DNA of 63,614 nt from Prevotella conceptionensis 9403948 (GTDB lineage: Bacteria; Bacteroidota; Bacteroidia; Bacteroidales; Bacteroidaceae). The notes under the pieces were generated by a model. That model was not told the DNA's origin. It saw only the letters and a list, made by a program, of their open reading frames with translations, and did no database searches. The stretch is taken from the NCBI RefSeq assembly GCF_000312305.1, contig NZ_HE999444.1:128665-192278 (forward strand), written 5' to 3'. The first letter of the stretch is position 1. The number at the start of each line of letters is the position of its first letter. Positions 35,031 through 42,961 of this stretch are shown here, in pieces. The translations under genes were made by a program, and so were the position numbers.

Positions 35031-35245
35031 TGGGAGCTGTTGTTGGCTCCTTATTTTGTAGTATAGTTGCTTTAAGGATGATGGCTATGCATAATGAAAT
35101 CATTTCCTGCATTCTATTGTTCCTTTCCTCCTTGTTGTTCTTTCTCTGCCATCCCCGTCTCTTCCTTCTATCTTGGCACAAAGTTTGCATATCATGCAAA
35201 CGTATAACGATTATAACGAACTTAACACATTATTATATATATAAC

Positions 35246-37300
35246 ATGCAGAAAGGAAACATTGGGGTAACAACAGAGAACATCTTCCCCGTGATAAAAA
35301 AGTTTCTCTATTCAGACCACGAGATTTTTCTTCGCGAGCTGGTTTCTAACGCCGTAGACGCTACCCAGAAGTTGAAGACGCTGGCAGAGCGCGGCGACTT
35401 TAAAGGCGAACAAGGCGACTTAACCGTGCGCGTGAGCCTGGATGCCGACAAAGGTACGCTAACCATCAGCGACCGTGGTGTGGGAATGACCGCCGACGAG
35501 ATTGACAGATACATCAACCAAATCGCTTTTTCGGGCGTAACCGACTTCCTCGACAAGTACAAAGACAACGCCAACGCCATTATCGGGCACTTCGGTCTGG
35601 GTTTCTACTCGGCCTTTATGGTGAGCAAGAAGGTGGAAATAGTAACGCGCAGCTACCAAGAAGGTGCGCAAGCTGTGAAGTGGAGTTGCGATGGGTCGCC
35701 CGCTTACGAAATAGAAGAGGTGCAGAAAGACGACCGCGGCACCGACATCGTGCTGTATATCGACGACGATTGCAAAGAGTTTTTGGAGAAAACGCGCATA
35801 CAACAGCTGCTCAATAAGTATTGCAAGTTCTTGCCCATCCCCATCGCCTTCGGCAAAAAGACCGAATGGAAGGATGGAAAACAAGTGGACACGGAAGAAG
35901 ACAACATCGTTAACGATGTGGAACCACTGTGGACAAAGACCCCCAGCACGCTAAAAGACGAAGACTACAAGGCGTTTTACCGCACGCTCTATCCCATGCA
36001 GGATGAGCCCTTGTTCTGGATTCACCTCAATGTAGACTATCCGTTCAACCTCACGGGCGTGCTTTACTTCCCCCGAATACACAGCAACATCGAGTTGCAG
36101 CGCAACAAAGTGATGCTGTATTGCAACCAAGTGTTCGTAACCGACCAAGTAGAAGGCATCGTTCCCGACTTCCTTACGCTCTTGCACGGCGTTATCGACT
36201 CGCCCGACATCCCCCTAAACGTGAGCCGTAGCTATCTGCAAAGCGATGGCGACGTGAAGAAAATATCGACCTACATCACCAAAAAGGTGGCAGACCGCCT
36301 GCAAAGTCTCTTTAAAGAAGACCGCAAGGGCTTTGAAGAGAAGTGGGACAGCCTGAAACTTTTCATCAACTATGGCATGCTTTCGCAAGAAGATTTCTAC
36401 GAACGAGCCAAAGATTTCGCCCTGTTGAAGGATGTAGACGGCAAGTATTTCACCTACGACGAGTATCGAACGCTTATTAAGGACAACCAAACCAACAAAG
36501 ACGGACAATTGGTTTGCCTGTACACCAACAACAAAGAAGAACAATACTCGTACGTCGAGGCCGCTCGTGCCAAGGGTTATAGCGTGTTGTTGCTCGAAGG
36601 CGAACTAGATGTCCCCGTGGCGTCGATGTTGGAACAGAAGTTGGAAAAGTGCCACTTCGTGCGCGTAGACAGCGACATTGTGGAGCGACTGATACAAAAA
36701 GACGACGCCCCGAAGAGCAATATAGACGAGGCCGACCGCGAAAACCTTTCGCAAGTGTTCCGCTCGCAGATGCCGCTCATCGACAAGGCTGAGTTCAATG
36801 CCGAGGTAGAGGCTATGGGCGAAACGGCACAACCCATATTGATCACCCAAAGCGAGTACATGCGCCGCATGAAGGATATGAGCCGTTTGCAGGCTGGTAT
36901 GGCTTTCTATGCGCAAATGCCCGATGCTTATAGCGTGGTGTTGAACAGCGACCATGCCTTGATAAAACGCGTGTTGGAGGCTTGCAAGCAAGCTACGGCC
37001 GACACATTGCAGCCCGTTGAGGCCGAAATTAAAGGCTTGGAGGCTCGCTTGGCCGCACTGCGCCAGCAACAATCGGCCAAGAAACCCGAAGAGATTACCG
37101 AGGAAGAACGTGCCGAGGTGAGCAAAACCGAAAAGGAAATTGCCGACCAACGTGCACGGAAACAAGCCACATTGGCCGACTTTGGTAAGGGTAACGACAT
37201 CGTTCACCAGCTCATCGACCTAGCTTTGTTGCAAAACGGACTGCTGAAAGGCGCCGCTCTCGATGCCTTTTTAAAACGTTCGGTGGCATTGATAAAATAA
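35246..37300 (+). CDS. htpG: chaperone HtpG (bacterial Hsp90)
   Basis: A 684-residue Hsp90. The GHKL ATPase domain shows LRELVSNAVDATQKL (ATP-binding Asn/Asp), TISDRGVGMTADEIDRYINQIAFSGVTDFLDKY and AIIGHFGLGFYSAFMVSKKVEIVTRSY. The middle domain has TLYPMQDEPLFWIHLNVDYPFNLTGVLYFPR and LNVSRSYLQSDGDVKKISTYI with the catalytic-loop arginine, and the C-terminal dimerisation domain is complete. The product starts MQKGNIGVTTENIFPVIKKFLYSDHEIF at 35246; upstream in-frame ATGs encode hydrophobic, unconserved residues. It is a lone transcript with a strong stem-loop after it. Confidence 0.96.
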   Translation: MQKGNIGVTTENIFPVIKKFLYSDHEIFLRELVSNAVDATQKLKTLAERGDFKGEQGDLTVRVSLDADKGTLTISDRGVGMTADEIDRYINQIAFSGVTDFLDKYKDNANAIIGHFGLGFYSAFMVSKKVEIVTRSYQEGAQAVKWSCDGSPAYEIEEVQKDDRGTDIVLYIDDDCKEFLEKTRIQQLLNKYCKFLPIPIAFGKKTEWKDGKQVDTEEDNIVNDVEPLWTKTPSTLKDEDYKAFYRTLYPMQDEPLFWIHLNVDYPFNLTGVLYFPRIHSNIELQRNKVMLYCNQVFVTDQVEGIVPDFLTLLHGVIDSPDIPLNVSRSYLQSDGDVKKISTYITKKVADRLQSLFKEDRKGFEEKWDSLKLFINYGMLSQEDFYERAKDFALLKDVDGKYFTYDEYRTLIKDNQTNKDGQLVCLYTNNKEEQYSYVEAARAKGYSVLLLEGELDVPVASMLEQKLEKCHFVRVDSDIVERLIQKDDAPKSNIDEADRENLSQVFRSQMPLIDKAEFNAEVEAMGETAQPILITQSEYMRRMKDMSRLQAGMAFYAQMPDAYSVVLNSDHALIKRVLEACKQATADTLQPVEAEIKGLEARLAALRQQQSAKKPEEITEEERAEVSKTEKEIADQRARKQATLADFGKGNDIVHQLIDLALLQNGLLKGAALDAFLKRSVALIK

Positions 37301-37312
37301 GTTTTTGGTGTA

Positions 37313-37339
37313 GCGAAGGGGCTATAAACGCCCCTTCGC
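37313..37339 (+). terminator. stem-loop after htpG
   Basis: GCGAAGGGGC and GCCCCTTCGC form a perfect 10-bp stem around TATAAAC, 12 bases after the htpG stop. There is no T-run, so termination may be imperfect. Confidence 0.5.
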
Positions 37340-37402
37340 ACCCCGAAATAAGGCGTAAAATCGCCCAAAACAATACTTTTTTGATAAAAAGTTAACGAAA
37401 CA

Positions 37403-37434
37403 TTTGGTGGAAAGAAAAAAACTCCATACCTTTG
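37403..37434 (+). promoter_or_regulatory. tRNA-Arg promoter
   Basis: TTTG at 37403-37406, 20 bases, TACCTTTG at 37427-37434. A textbook Bacteroidota promoter, 19 bases before the tRNA. Confidence 0.7.
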
Positions 37435-37453
37435 CACTCGCAATTCGGAACAA

Positions 37454-37527
37454 GGTTCCGTAGCTCAACTGAATAGAGCATCTGACTACGGATCAGAAGG
37501 TTGTGGGTTTGAATCCCGCCGGAATCA
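37454..37527 (+). tRNA. tRNA-Arg (anticodon ACG)
   Basis: A full cloverleaf can be drawn. Acceptor GGTTCCG pairs with CGGAATC (one G-T), D-stem GCTC/GAGC, anticodon stem TCTGA/TCAGA with loop CTACGGA (anticodon ACG, read as ICG), T-stem GTGGG/CCCGC with loop TTTGAAT, discriminator A. The CCA tail is not encoded. Confidence 0.93.
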
Positions 37528-37537
37528 CAAGAATTGA

Positions 37538-37570
37538 GGCTGACACACCATCGGTGTGTCGGCCTTTTTT
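37538..37570 (+). terminator. rho-independent terminator after tRNA-Arg
   Basis: GGCTGACACACC pairs with GGTGTGTCGGCC (one G-T) around a 3-base loop, then TTTTTT. Confidence 0.85.
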
Positions 37571-37692
37571 GTGGCCATTGCTTACCCGTTGCTGTGTAAG
37601 CCGTTGAGAATAAGCAAGTTTTGAACCAAACAAAAACGCCCTTCCAATCGTAAAAAATGGTAAATATATTTTCTTATCACATAAAAAACTCG

Positions 37693-37700
37693 TATATTTG
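37693..37700 (+). promoter_or_regulatory. -7 promoter element of the HU gene
   Basis: TATATTTG fits TAnnTTTG, with TTTT about 20 bases upstream as a weak -33. The start codon is 58 bases downstream. Confidence 0.5.
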
Positions 37701-37757
37701 CACTCCGTATCCGAATAGGGAGAAATATGTGAAACCATAAAATAACAAAAACAAGAA

Positions 37758-38042
37758 ATGACAAAGGCAGATATTATCAACGAGATTGCCATACAGACCG
37801 GTATTCAGAAGAAAGACGTCTCTGTAGTGGTTGAAAGCTTTATGGAGACCATTAAAGGCAGTTTGTTGGACAAGAAAGACAATGTTTACCTTCGTGGTTT
37901 CGGCAGCTTTATCATCAAGCACCGCGCTGCCAAAACGGCACGCAACATCGCCAAGAACACCACCATCACCATTGCCGCACACGACTTGCCGTGCTTTAAG
38001 CCCGCCAAGAGCTTTGTTGAAAGCATGCGTGGCGAACAATAA
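37758..38042 (+). CDS. HU-family DNA-binding protein
   Basis: A 94-residue HU/IHF-type nucleoid protein that bends DNA as a dimer. It begins MTKADIINEIAIQTGIQKKDVSVVVESFMETIKGSLLDKKDNVYLRGFGSFIIKHRAAKTARNIAKN, matching the family through the beta-arm. It then has TTITIAAHDLPCFKPAKSFVESM, where HU proteins have the P-x-F-K-x-G-K-x-L tail (here PCFKPAKSF). It is followed after 52 bases by the tiny basic gene and then by rng, an order I associate with Bacteroidales. It is a plausible partner for repeated hairpin DNA, though nothing in the sequence shows that. Confidence 0.94.
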   Translation: MTKADIINEIAIQTGIQKKDVSVVVESFMETIKGSLLDKKDNVYLRGFGSFIIKHRAAKTARNIAKNTTITIAAHDLPCFKPAKSFVESMRGEQ

Positions 38043-38094
38043 AAGGTTGCGACAATAACATATACATTATAAATAACAATTAAAAATTACAGCT

Positions 38095-38184
38095 ATGCCA
38101 AGCGGAAAGAAAAGAAAAGGCCACAAGATGGCTACTCACAAGCGTAAAAAGAGACTGAGAAAGAATAGGCACAAGAGCAAGTAA
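38095..38184 (+). CDS. tiny basic protein, AURKAIP1/COX24-like
   Basis: A 29-residue protein, below common gene-calling cutoffs: MPSGKKRKGHKMATHKRKK followed by RLRKNRHKSK. It is almost entirely lysine, arginine and histidine and matches the short Bacteroidota members of the AURKAIP1/COX24 (DUF1713) family, relatives of the mitochondrial small-subunit protein mS38. The likely role is a ribosome-bound accessory protein. The sequence AAAAATTACAGCT precedes the ATG with no strong Shine-Dalgarno, as is usual in this phylum. It probably shares the HU transcript. Confidence 0.85.
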   Translation: MPSGKKRKGHKMATHKRKKRLRKNRHKSK

Positions 38185-38277
38185 CCGCACTTGCAAAGAG
38201 CTTATTCGCCATTGAAGGGCATGTCCGTAAATCCGTGGAGGACGTCTGGGCCGCCCTTTTAGGCACGGTTCTTTTGG

Positions 38278-38322
38278 GCGAGTTCTATAAAATGGCCATT
38301 GGTGCACTTTTATAGAACGCGC
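38278..38322 (+). other. strong stem-loop in the rng leader region
   Basis: GTTCTATAAAA (38282-38292) pairs perfectly with TTTTATAGAAC (38308-38318), extended by GGCG/CGCC across one mismatch. A second stem, TGGTGCA-GCGA-TGCACCA, lies at 38450-38467. The 38185-38532 gap has no gene but is GC-rich and highly structured. It may be a terminator for the small gene, a 5' leader of rng, or a small RNA. Confidence 0.6.
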
Positions 38323-38532
38323 CTATAAGTTTCTTAACAAGGGTGGTTGGCTTTCCTCGTGGGCTTTGCCATGCAGTGGCGGCCCTCATGCCTGCAAACA
38401 CCATGCAAACAAAGCCCGGCAAATGCCGTACACCCCGAACCGCGCAGGTTGGTGCAGCGATGCACCATGCGCAAAAACTTATCGAACATGCCTAACAAAC
38501 ATTTAGGACGAAACTAAGGAGCTAATAAGAAG

Positions 38533-40107
38533 ATGACTAGCGAAGTAGTAATTGACGTTCAACAGAAAGAAATCTCGATAGCCCTGCTAGAAGACAAAAA
38601 GCTAGTGGAATATCAGAGCGAACCACGAGAGGTGTCGTTTTCTGTTGGCAATGTCTACATGGCAAAGGTAAAGAAACTGATGCCTGGGCTAAACGCCTGT
38701 TTTGTAGACGTAGGATTTGAACGCGACGCTTTTCTTCATTATCTCGACTTAGGAAGTCAATTCGACTCATACGCCAAGTACCTTAAACAGGTGCAGAGCG
38801 ACAGGAAAAAGCTTTATCCCTTTGCAAAAGCATCAAGGCTACCCGACCTGAAAAAGGATGGTAGCGTGCAAACAACCCTCACTTCGGGACAAGAGGTGCT
38901 CGTGCAAATCGTTAAAGAACCCATATCTACCAAAGGGCCGAGGTTAACGTGCGAATTGTCGTTCGCCGGTCGTTATCTCATTCTCATTCCCTTTAACGAT
39001 AAAGTTTCTGTCTCTTCTAAAATCAAAAGCGGCGAAGAACGGGCGCGACTAAAACAGCTCATCCACAGCATTAAACCCAAAAACTGCGGCGTCATTGTGC
39101 GCACCGTGGCCGAAGGCAAACGGGTGGCAGAACTAGACGCCGAGCTTAAAACCCTTACCAAATACTGGGAAGAGGCCATCGAAAAGGTGCAGAAAACACA
39201 AAAGAGGCCACAACTGGTGTTCGAGGAAACGAGTAGGGCTGTAGCATTGCTGCGCGACTTGTTCAACCCAACCTACGAGAATATCTACGTAAACGATGAA
39301 GACGTTTTCAAAGAAGTAAGGCACTATGTCTCTATGATTGCCCCAGACAAGGTAGACATCGTGAAACTCTACTCTGGCAAGGTGCCAATCTTTGATAACT
39401 TCAACATCACCAAGCAGATTAAGTCGAGCTTTGGGAAAGCCGTCAACTACAAACATGGCGCATATCTCATCATCGAGCATACCGAGGCGCTACACGTGGT
39501 GGACGTAAACAGCGGAAACCGCACGCGTTCGGAAAAGGGACAAGAGGCAAACGCACTTGAAGTGAACCTCGGTGCCGCCGACGAATTGGCCCGACAGCTG
39601 CGACTGCGAGACATGGGAGGTATCATCGTGGTGGACTTCATCGACATGAACCTCGCAGAAGACAGACAGATGCTCTACGAAAGGATGTGCAAGAACATGC
39701 AGAAAGACCGCGCACGCCACAACATCCTGCCATTAAGTAAGTTTGGACTGATGCAGATTACAAGGCAACGCGTGCGCCCGGCAATGGATGTAAGTGTAGA
39801 CGAAACCTGCCCTACCTGCTTTGGAAAGGGAAAAATAAAGTCGAGCATCCTGTTTACAGACCAGCTGGAAGGTAAGATAGACCGACTGGTTAACAAAATT
39901 GGCGTAAAGAAATTCTATTTGCACGTGCATCCATACGTTGCCGCTTTTATCAATCAGGGGGTATTCTCCTTAAAAAGACGTTGGCAATTGAAGTACGGAT
40001 TTGGCTTGCACATCGTCTCTTCGCAGAAGTTGGCTTTTTTGCAATACGAGTTTTACGATGCAAAGAAGCAGTTTATCGACATGAAGGAAGAGATCGAAAC
40101 AAAGTAG
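38533..40107 (+). CDS. rng: ribonuclease E/G family endoribonuclease
   Basis: A 524-residue RNase G-type enzyme for rRNA maturation and mRNA decay. It starts MTSEVVIDVQQKEISIALLEDKKLVEYQ. The S1-like domain (about 35-130) has GNVYMAKVKKLMPGLNACFVDVGFERDAFLHYLDL. The DNase I-like catalytic part has LHVVDVNSGNRTRSEKGQEANALEVNLGAADELARQLRLRDMGGIIVVDFIDM with metal aspartates, and the Zn-link is DETCPTCFGKGK. The long C-terminal scaffold of E. coli RNase E is absent, as in RNase G. The leader is heavily structured, and RNase E genes in other bacteria autoregulate through their leaders. Confidence 0.93.
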   Translation: MTSEVVIDVQQKEISIALLEDKKLVEYQSEPREVSFSVGNVYMAKVKKLMPGLNACFVDVGFERDAFLHYLDLGSQFDSYAKYLKQVQSDRKKLYPFAKASRLPDLKKDGSVQTTLTSGQEVLVQIVKEPISTKGPRLTCELSFAGRYLILIPFNDKVSVSSKIKSGEERARLKQLIHSIKPKNCGVIVRTVAEGKRVAELDAELKTLTKYWEEAIEKVQKTQKRPQLVFEETSRAVALLRDLFNPTYENIYVNDEDVFKEVRHYVSMIAPDKVDIVKLYSGKVPIFDNFNITKQIKSSFGKAVNYKHGAYLIIEHTEALHVVDVNSGNRTRSEKGQEANALEVNLGAADELARQLRLRDMGGIIVVDFIDMNLAEDRQMLYERMCKNMQKDRARHNILPLSKFGLMQITRQRVRPAMDVSVDETCPTCFGKGKIKSSILFTDQLEGKIDRLVNKIGVKKFYLHVHPYVAAFINQGVFSLKRRWQLKYGFGLHIVSSQKLAFLQYEFYDAKKQFIDMKEEIETK

Positions 40108-40208
40108 CGTTTCAAACGGCAACGGCCATGAACGAAAGCCATTGACTTTCGGCATGCCAAGGCCACGAATTAGACTTGCGAGAAAAAGAAAAGTAGACTA
40201 TTAAAGAA

Positions 40209-40242
40209 GGGGGAAAGGCCTGTGTGGCTTTTCTCCTTTTTT
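40209..40242 (+). terminator. rho-independent terminator after rng
   Basis: GGGGAAAGGCC pairs with GGCTTTTCTCC (with G-T) around TGTGT, followed by TTTTTT. Confidence 0.8.
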
Positions 40243-40330
40243 GTTGATTACAAGTCAGTAGGCTAGTCATCAATAAGTAGGCTAATCATGCGTGTCTATA
40301 TTTTCTTCATTATTTTTTATCTTCTAGTGG

Positions 40331-40690
40331 TTATTCATTATAATTAAAATCAATCACTCCTACATATTCTGGCCAAAGGTGGTCGGCTGTTTCTGGGCCA
40401 ACCCATTTTTTAAACATCGGCACACGGAAATGAACAATGTCGCCTTCGTTCATCTTTTCGCCGAAGTCTCTATCATAAAAACCGATAGAGCTACCCACAG
40501 GTACTCCTTTTCTGGATGTAGAACTTGTAATTAGAATAATGTTATAACGCTCATGGTTGTTGCTCTTGATAAGTGACAGTATTTTCCCCTCATACTTTAT
40601 GTTTTCAAGATTCACTTCGGTGTTACATGATGTACCCAAAGCTAAGGGGAAAAAGAAAAGCATAAGCCATAAAAGTATTTTATGTTTCAT
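40331..40690 (-). CDS. small exported protein or lipoprotein (paralogue 2)
   Basis: A 119-residue protein with a signal peptide MKHKILLWLMLFFFPLALGTSC; the cysteine at 22 suggests a lipoprotein, although GTSC is not a perfect lipobox. The mature part (NTEVNLENIKYEGKILSLI...RYNIILITSSTSRKGVPVGSSIGFYDRDFGEKMNEGDIVHFRVPMFKKW) looks like a small beta barrel. It is a tandem paralogue of the gene at 40946-41302, sharing the signal peptide almost residue for residue and VPVG, EGDIVHF and WP motifs. Function unknown. Confidence 0.65.
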   Translation of the reverse strand: MKHKILLWLMLFFFPLALGTSCNTEVNLENIKYEGKILSLIKSNNHERYNIILITSSTSRKGVPVGSSIGFYDRDFGEKMNEGDIVHFRVPMFKKWVGPETADHLWPEYVGVIDFNYNE

Positions 40691-40924
40691 ATTGTTTTGA
40701 ATTGTTTTTTTAGGATGGGTTCAATTGTTTTACCAGTGTTAAGCATCAGAACTATCCTTGGACGAATAATAATAGGGCTTTCCCCCTCACTCTTGTAGAT
40801 GTTCGAGGCGTAATCCTCGCCCTGCAATATATTGCTTTTGGTTGTTACAATATTATTGTTTGGATGCAACTCTAGAAACGATTGTAATCAATAATAGGAA
40901 TGTAATAATGAATAATCGTTTCAT
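40687..40924 (-). pseudogene. small exported-protein gene with a probable frameshift
   Basis: From the ATG at 40924 one frame reads a signal peptide (MKRLFIITFLLLITIVSRVAS) and then stops. The next frame is open to 40687 as LELHPNNNIVTTKSNILQGEDYASNI...PIIIRPRIVLMLNTGKTIEPILKKQFKTI. A one-base change near 40880 would join them into a product of about 78 residues. It lies between two paralogous exported proteins and overlaps the start of one by four bases. Either a broken gene or a sequence error; no family recognised. Confidence 0.4.
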
Positions 40925-40945
40925 AATCGTTATTATTTGGCGTTG

Positions 40946-41302
40946 TTAGTTATCATAAAATTCTACTATTCCGATAAACATTGGCCATCGGAGATCTTCT
41001 GTCTTAGGCCATTGCCATTCTTTGAAATCTATCACATGGAAATGAACAATGTCCCCCTCGCTCATCTGTTTGTCGTATCCCGTGCCAACGAAACCGAGAG
41101 TTACCCCTACCGGTACCCCTTTGCTAGAAGACGATTTTGTAACTCTAACGATGTTGTAAGGCCAGTTTTTGCCTTCTCTAATGAGCACGAGTACTTCTCC
41201 TTCGTACCTTATGCTTTTAAGATCCACCTCCGTGTTGCAGGCCGTACCCAAAGCTAAAGGGAAAAAGAAAAGCATGAGCCATAAAAGTATTTTATGTTTC
41301 AT
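40946..41302 (-). CDS. small exported protein or lipoprotein (paralogue 1)
   Basis: A 118-residue paralogue of the product at 40331-40690. The signal peptide MKHKILLWLMLFFFPLALGTAC is identical but for one residue, with GTAC as possible lipobox. The body (NTEVDLKSIRYEGEVLVLIREGKNWPYNIVRVTKSSSSKGVPVGVTLGFVGTGYDKQMSEGDIVHFHVIDFKEW) has the same layout with substantial divergence. The contrast between conserved signal and diverged body suggests selection on the mature part or gene conversion of the 5' ends. No function known. Confidence 0.65.
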   Translation of the reverse strand: MKHKILLWLMLFFFPLALGTACNTEVDLKSIRYEGEVLVLIREGKNWPYNIVRVTKSSSSKGVPVGVTLGFVGTGYDKQMSEGDIVHFHVIDFKEWQWPKTEDLRWPMFIGIVEFYDN

Positions 41303-41420
41303 CTTGTTTTGAATTAATTATTTGTTACGTAACAAGGATTAATAAACGTTGCCGACAAACAATGGCTTGCCGGTGTTAATAGGTGTAGGGTGGCGTATCG
41401 GTATTCATAGGCGTTGTATT

Positions 41421-41525
41421 GTTAGTTGGCAAGTTTACGAGTAAACAAGTTGACAAGTTTACGAGTAAAGAAGTTGACAAGGCCAGCTGTTAGTTGACGA
41501 GCTTACGAATAAGCAAGTTTACAAG
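41421..41525. repeat. AAGTTTACGAGTAAAC / GTTGACAAG phrase array
   Basis: Degenerate runs of AAGTTTACGAGTAAA and AAGTTGACAAG; reverse-complement relatives of the GTCAACTTG phrase. Confidence 0.6.
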
Positions 41526-41693
41526 GTGGCCTGTATGGCTCCGCATTAACTCGCGACTAAACGAGAACGTGCGAACGAAACTTGCGTTTATGCCGTAAAG
41601 TTAGGTAAAAAAGTTCTAATTTGCAATATTTTGTTGTCGAAAAATTGAATGTGAGATTAAATTCACTGATAGAATCTGTTTTTACTTTTGTTA

Positions 41694-41845
41694 TTTCTAT
41701 AAATTGAGAGAGGGGTATTGTCATTGCGCTGTAAGGCCAGGACAAACCACCCTGCTCGTGGCGAAGAACCTTATCCAGGCTCTGTATTTTTGAAAATCTG
41801 GTTTCTTTGTCTGTGGCAAAATGTGGTTGTGCCTTGAAGATGGAA
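41694..41845 (+). pseudogene. relic of an IS5-type transposase 5' end
   Basis: TTTCTATAAATTGAGAGAGGGG, then a leader resembling that at 7.24 kb. A short reading of ENLVSLSVAKCG stands where the other relic reads DIPAHLYVAKRG. A stop follows within ten codons. The nucleotide match continues past the IS end into the would-be gene, so this is a separate decayed insertion. Confidence 0.5.
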
Positions 41846-41848
41846 TGA

Positions 41849-41918
41849 ACTCATTAACTTGTCAACTCGTAAACTCACGAACCGACACTCTCGTCAACTC
41901 GTCAACTTGTCAAATTTT
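41849..41918. repeat. GTCAACTCGTCAACTTG phrase array before copy C
   Basis: Degenerate CTTGTCAACTCGTAAACTCACG units, ending just before the repeat's TTTTAACATTATGAGTG start. Confidence 0.6.
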
Positions 41919-41926
41919 ACGTGTGA

Positions 41927-42545
41927 ATTTTAACATTATGAGTGCCTGTTTTTCTCACCAGTTGTTTGTTCGACCGCAAAAAATCGATTCTCGCGCAGGT
42001 TTGTTTTGATGCAAATTGGGGGTTGTTGTAAATGCGACCATAATGAATATTTATTTAATAGCACCGCCATCTACACCAAATTTTGGGCTATTAGCAGCAA
42101 AATGTAGTGCATTTTGGTGCTAAACGCACTGCAATTTGCCGCTAAACGCAGTGCGTTTTGGTGCTAAATGCCCTGCGTTTTGCTGCTAAATGCAAGGCAA
42201 AATGGTGCTAAATGCAGTGCTAAATGCAGAAGAATGCGAGACGAAAAGCATGAATATACACTGCAATGGTATAAATAAAATCATTAAGAGCCATTAAAAA
42301 CATGGCTGAAAAGGGCAAAATGTCTACCGACAAGTGGGTTTTTAGGGGTAAAATGGGTGTATTTGGGCTTGAAATAAATCGGACTTCCAACCAAACTAGA
42401 AAGGTAAAATGGTGCAAAATACAGGTTTTGTTCTTAAAAATAGACAGGGTGAGGGACATGAAAGGTTGAAAATGGTAGAAATTTACCTACTTTTTAGCCA
42501 GTATTTTCGCTAGAACGGCGTGAAATTTAGAAGCGAACCGTAAAA
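41927..42545 (+). repeat. large intergenic repeat, copy C, with 22-bp unit array
   Basis: Landmarks: TTTTAACATTATGAGTGCC, CAAAAAATCGATTCTCGCG, GTTTGTTTTGATGCAAA, TTTTGGGCTATTAGCAGC, AAACATGGCTGAAAAGGGC, CTAGAAAGGTAAAATGGTGC and TTTTCGCTAGAACGGCGTG. Array cores at 42116, 42138, 42160, 42182 and 42204 (GGTGC, GCCGC, GGTGC, GCTGC, GGTGC), exactly 22 bp apart. A GAGTT phrase array follows at 42568-42690. It lies between divergent genes. Confidence 0.87.
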
Positions 42546-42840
42546 TAAAAGTAAAGAAATTAAGATTTTGAGTTAATGAGTTTATAAGTTTTTGAGTTTA
42601 TAAGTTTTTGGGTTAATGAGTTGGTAAGGTTTTGAGTTAATAATGTTTTGAGTTAATGGGTTCAAAAGCTTTTGAGTTGTGTAAGGCAATTTTTAAAGTA
42701 GGCCTTAATTTATATGTATGTAAGGTAATGAGTTGTTGAAACTGACGTAAAGTGGAGCATAACGAGCTGCTTAATGGTTGATAGGGCTTTGCAGCTTTCT
42801 TTTTCCTTTCCATTCTGTTGCAGTTGTGAAATATATTTAC

Positions 42841-42848
42841 TAGCTTTG
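42841..42848 (+). promoter_or_regulatory. -7 promoter element before the 42.96-kb gene
   Basis: TAGCTTTG fits TAnnTTTG, with TTG about 20 bases upstream. It lies 114 bases before the ATG at 42962. Confidence 0.45.
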
Positions 42849-42961
42849 TTGCAGCATAACAGTCAACGCAGGAAAACCCTTCGCCCCTTTATGTTGGCAT
42901 CCCAGCGTAAGAAAGCCTGTTGCAAACAACTAAGCGTACGTCTAAACAAAACGATTTGAGC

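Noticed and set aside
35030..35245. N-terminal extension of htpG by 72 residues
   Set aside because: Unconserved, hydrophobic, begins in the palindrome; HtpG proteins start at the MQKGNIGVTTENIF-type sequence.
37454..37527. tRNA-Arg as an integration site for the TIR island
   Set aside because: htpG separates them, there is no integrase, and I found no repeated 3' tRNA end next to the island.
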